Positions 60,789 through 64,000 of a stretch of 64,000 bases of DNA are shown piece by piece. A program made the translations under genes and the position numbers. The notes beneath the pieces were generated by a model that was given only the letters and a program-made list of their open reading frames with translations, was not told the origin of the DNA and did no database searches. Every line of letters begins with the position of its first letter. Within the stretch, counting starts at the first letter, position 1. This DNA comes from Calendula officinalis (taxonomy: Eukaryota > Streptophyta > Magnoliopsida > Asterales > Asteraceae): assembly GCA_963853835.1 (NCBI GenBank), contig OY970828.1, positions 60,132,861-60,196,860 on the forward strand, in the 5' to 3' direction.

Positions 60789-61817
60789 GAGGACATATCC
60801 TTATAATAGATTTTTTAGATTTTATTTTAGAGTTTAATTTCCCTAACAAAATTAAAAGATTCATAATAAATGACTTTATTGACTTTTTTATCTTGACTAA
60901 CATTTTAGAGAGGACATGTCCTCACCATATGTCACTTTCATATTTTACTTTTAATTTTTTTATTTTTCTTACTAAATTAAATAAGATTTAAAAATTTTAT
61001 AATCTCCCTCCAATATATATATATGATCGCCTATTATTTTTAGCGAGGATATGTCCTCATCATAAGTTTTTTACTTTTAACTTTTGAGTTTTCCTACCAA
61101 AAGTTAAAAAAATTTAAAAAAATTTGATTTCCCTCCAAAACAAAAAAAACCGCGCGTCACTTTTAGTGAGGACATGTCCTTACCATAAGTTTTTCTTGTA
61201 TTTCACTTTTAGTTTATGGTTTTCTTTACGAAAATTTAATAGTTTAAAAAAAAAATTTCCCTCCATGATAGAGAAAATCACCGGCTACTTGTGGTGAGGA
61301 CATGTCCTCGCTGTAAGGTTTTTTTAATTTCAAATTTAAAATTTGAATTTTCTACAAAATAAAATAGGCTTTAATTTTTTTTCCCTTCAAAGTAAATAAA
61401 GTGGTAGGTTATTTGTTGGTATGACAAATGAAAATCATACGTGTTTATAATGGTGGATTTTTTGGCAACATTAGTTCGGATAATTTAATTTCTATAACGG
61501 TGGTTGTAACAGTTGATTGTCTGTCAACATTTGTCATATAGAGTCATATGTGTTTTTAACGATACATGTCGAATCTTGGATATATGAAGTTATCAGTGTT
61601 CGAAATGATGTATTGTTGATCATACATGTTTTTAATAGTGGATTGTTAACTGTTAAAAAGGGGCTGGAAATAGCATATACAGGAATATTTTGCCAATTAT
61701 AAATTAACTTATGGTGAGGACATGTCCTTATCATATCTAATTATATTATACACAATATATACCGATTGTTAACTGTATTATACTCCGTATATTTAATTAT
61801 TGTTAGGACATATCCTC
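60789..61817. repeat. Regularly spaced GAGGACATGTCCTC palindromes
   Basis: Seven sites of the perfect or near-perfect palindrome, starting at about 60789, 60910, 61045, 61168, 61296, 61716 and 61804. The first five are 121-135 bases apart. The sequence between units is AT-rich and loosely similar (TTTTACTTTTAA-like, then CTCC). No coding and no clear outer ends. Confidence 0.85.
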
Positions 61818-61989
61818 ACTATATCCAACATCAATTTATTTTCCATTTATTTTATGAATATGGATCAAGAAAGAAGCCACGCTATTTAGAGAACTTAAAG
61901 AAGCAATTAGGAGCATTGATTTATTTAAAGCATTCAAGGGCACTTAAGGGCATGATTGTCAATCCCCCAACCACCTACAACGATATATA

Positions 61990-63126
61990 CTGTCCCTTTT
62001 AATTTTCCCCCATTCTTTCAATTTCCCCAACCCCACTTCTTCACATCTCCTCCACAACTCCATCAATGGCTTTTCCTGATTAGAACCATATAAGATTTCA
62101 ACCATTCTTCATATACTTAACCATCAAATACGCATTATTTCAAAGTATACAAATAACCAAACGATCATTTGCAGCTCCTACTTCATATAACCATACGCAA
62201 CTCAAAATACTGATTTCTTACTCTCCAATTTCTTCATTCATGTGTACCATCAATGGCACAACTCCAAATACCGATTTGAATCTTACATCACTTGTTCCAA
62301 TTTCAAATACGTGCCATTTTGAACCCTAAATAAGCTATAAAGCCTAAATCAACTTACATATGAACCCTAAATCAGCTACAAAGCCCTAAATCAGCTCCTA
62401 TATGAACCCTAAATCAGCTACGAATGAGAGAATCATTTTAAACTCCAGGTAGTCACATATCTGAACCATTTAATTTCTTCAGATTTCTATTCATTTCAAT
62501 TTCTTCATGTGATTCATGTATTAGCTAAATATCTGCTCCAATGGCTACCGAATCTGATTTCTAATTGGATCCATTACTACATAGATGGTAATTTGATGAT
62601 ATCAATACCCTTTTATTTATTACCATAATATTTAGTTAAATGTTTAGATGATTTGTTTGGGTATGATATGATGTTTTAGTCTAATTGAATAATGTTTATA
62701 TATGATATGCTTGTAATCAGTATTAGATATGCTTTGTATTTTTGTTTATAGATATGCTTAATATGATGAATGATTTTTGTAATTGGTGAATATGCTCAAA
62801 TTAATGTTCATTTTCTGATATTGCATTTACATTTTCATCAGATATGCTAATTGAATAATATTTATTTATGATATGCTAGTAACTAATATTGGATGTGTTT
62901 TATAGTTTTGTTTATAGATATGTTTAATATGATTAATTATTTTTGTAATTGGTCAATATGGTCAAACAAATGTTCATTTTCTGATTTTTCATTTTCATTC
63001 TCATAGTTACATTTGCATTTTCATTAGACTTAGTTATTCTCGAAATTTTAAGCACATGTTTCAAATACTGACATTTGCATCTTCATACTTGCAATTGCAT
63101 TTGCATTTTTATTTTATGTAGTTATT
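61990..63126. other. Intergenic with a short CCCTAAATCAGCT repeat
   Basis: At about 62325-62425 there are four diverged units of GAACCCTAAATCAGCTA spaced about 27 bases apart. The rest (to 63126) is AT-rich with repeated GATATGCT and TGCATTT motifs and no gene. Confidence 0.5.
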
Positions 63127-63130
63127 TTCT

Positions 63131-63165
63131 AAAAGTGTATCACTTATTGTGATACGGAGGTAGTA
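63131..63165. repeat. One-ended Stowaway MITE remnant
   Basis: AAAAGTGTATCACTTATTGTGATACGGAGGTAGTA matches the right end of the MITE at 11628-11939. No left end is found. Confidence 0.65.
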
Positions 63166-63528
63166 TTAATTTTTTTTAACCAGACCTTAAAAAATATGTA
63201 GTTATAATTAACGTAAATATAAAACAAAATTGTGACTTAATGGAAAAGCATAATCTAATGATTTTTCCGGTTAAGTCATGCTTTATTGATTAAGATATAA
63301 ACAAACATATTTATTATTACTGTAGCCATATAGTTATTTCCATTATAAGTCAATTAAGTCGAAATCAAACACAACACTTATACATATTGTAAAGATGGTT
63401 AAACCGGTCGGTAAAACCTATAGAGAATCGGGGGTTTTTCTAGTTTAATTACTTTCAATACATATGCTGATATGCACAAGCAAAGTTTCATAAAAGATTG
63501 TGGCGGCATTTGGTAGGTACGTATCTTA

Positions 63529-63845
63529 GACGTGTGCCAACGCCTCCGCCACTATGGCGTGAGTTTGCCGCTAGTTTGGAGATGTCATCGGCATGGGACC
63601 GTTAGTTGGACCGCCACTTTATTCCCGTGAGTTTGAAGACGGAGGGGAGGGTGGCGTGAGCTGGGTAGGTGGGGCCAAAGGGTATTTTGTGTGTGTATTT
63701 ATAATAGTGGGTCCCCAAAAATTTGAAGGAAAGGGGTATTGCCGGCATGGGTACGTCAGTTTAATATCGGTTGGAGGGTGTACTGACGTGACGCTAATTT
63801 GGCTACAACTGACGGCGTCAATTTCCACCACTGTTGGAAGTGATC
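63529..63845. mobile_element. Non-autonomous Harbinger-like element, short relative of 44593-45260
   Basis: 317 bases with TTA duplications (63526-63528 and 63846-63848). Ends GACGTGTGCCAACGCC (left) and GATCACTTCCAACAGT (complement of right). It shares TACGTCAGTTTA, CTGACGTGACGCT and the ACTGACG-GTCA block with 44593-45260. Confidence 0.78.
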
Positions 63846-64000
63846 TTAGATAGAATTTTGACATCTTTATCTTTTATATTATCTTTATCTTTAAATCTTT
63901 AAATAAATAATAATAATAATACTAAATATATTAATGGAAAGTTTTTTTGAAATGTCGCCATGTCATGAAATCCACATCAAGAATGTCGAGTCACCAATTC

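Noticed and set aside
62325..62425. CCCTAAA motifs considered as interstitial telomere repeats
   Set aside because: The motif is embedded in a longer ~27-base unit and is not in tandem CCCTAAA register.

Overview
The window looks like nuclear DNA of a plant of the daisy family (Asteraceae). It is AT-rich, with intron-containing genes (GT-AG junctions) separated by layers of nested transposable elements. The family assignment rests mainly on the gene at 56058-56705. It is a 2S seed-storage albumin precursor with small peptides buried between signal peptide and albumin, the PawS/PawL arrangement known from Asteraceae. I cannot name the species.

Host genes, left to right: a three-exon gibberellin 20-oxidase (5423-6786, minus); a single-exon class I TCP transcription factor (16327-17187, minus); a nine-exon CCCH zinc-finger/WD40 protein of the ZFWD type (38312-40793, minus); an RS31-type SR splicing factor with five coding exons (53241-55293, plus); and the PawL-like preproalbumin (56058-56705, plus). 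I joined exons by hand from splice consensus and reading phase, and all five give full-length reading frames. One further exon-like piece (4632-4771, minus) is not recognised.

The rest is mostly mobile DNA, much of it with exact ends and target-site duplications. 1-3099: 5' part of a Copia element. 8366-8777: a Harbinger-type MITE whose ends match the larger Harbinger element at 41079-44462. 9926-11150 and 45582-48304: Helitrons. 11628-11939: a Stowaway-type MITE. 14882-15392: a hAT-type element. 17506-19378 and 50436-52115: two Pack-MULEs of one family, carrying pieces of a nitrate transporter (NRT2) and an ascorbate peroxidase (APX). 20127-35117: a Copia-type LTR element with gag but no pol, itself holding a decayed Gypsy element (21610-26693) and a solo Gypsy LTR (28681-30343). 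35400-36502: a solo LTR related to the host Copia element. 48540-49650: a dead LINE. 56875-60246: a defective Harbinger-like element split by a third insertion of the Gypsy LTR family (57955-59618).

The most interesting locus is the preproalbumin. Between signal peptide and albumin it has four tandem 20-residue units, each with the same nine-residue core GEPYWPFTD. Each core is preceded by Asn and ends in Asp followed by Ser-Leu, the context in which asparaginyl endopeptidase releases and cyclises PawS/PawL peptides. One albumin precursor could therefore yield four copies of a cysteine-free cyclic nonapeptide.
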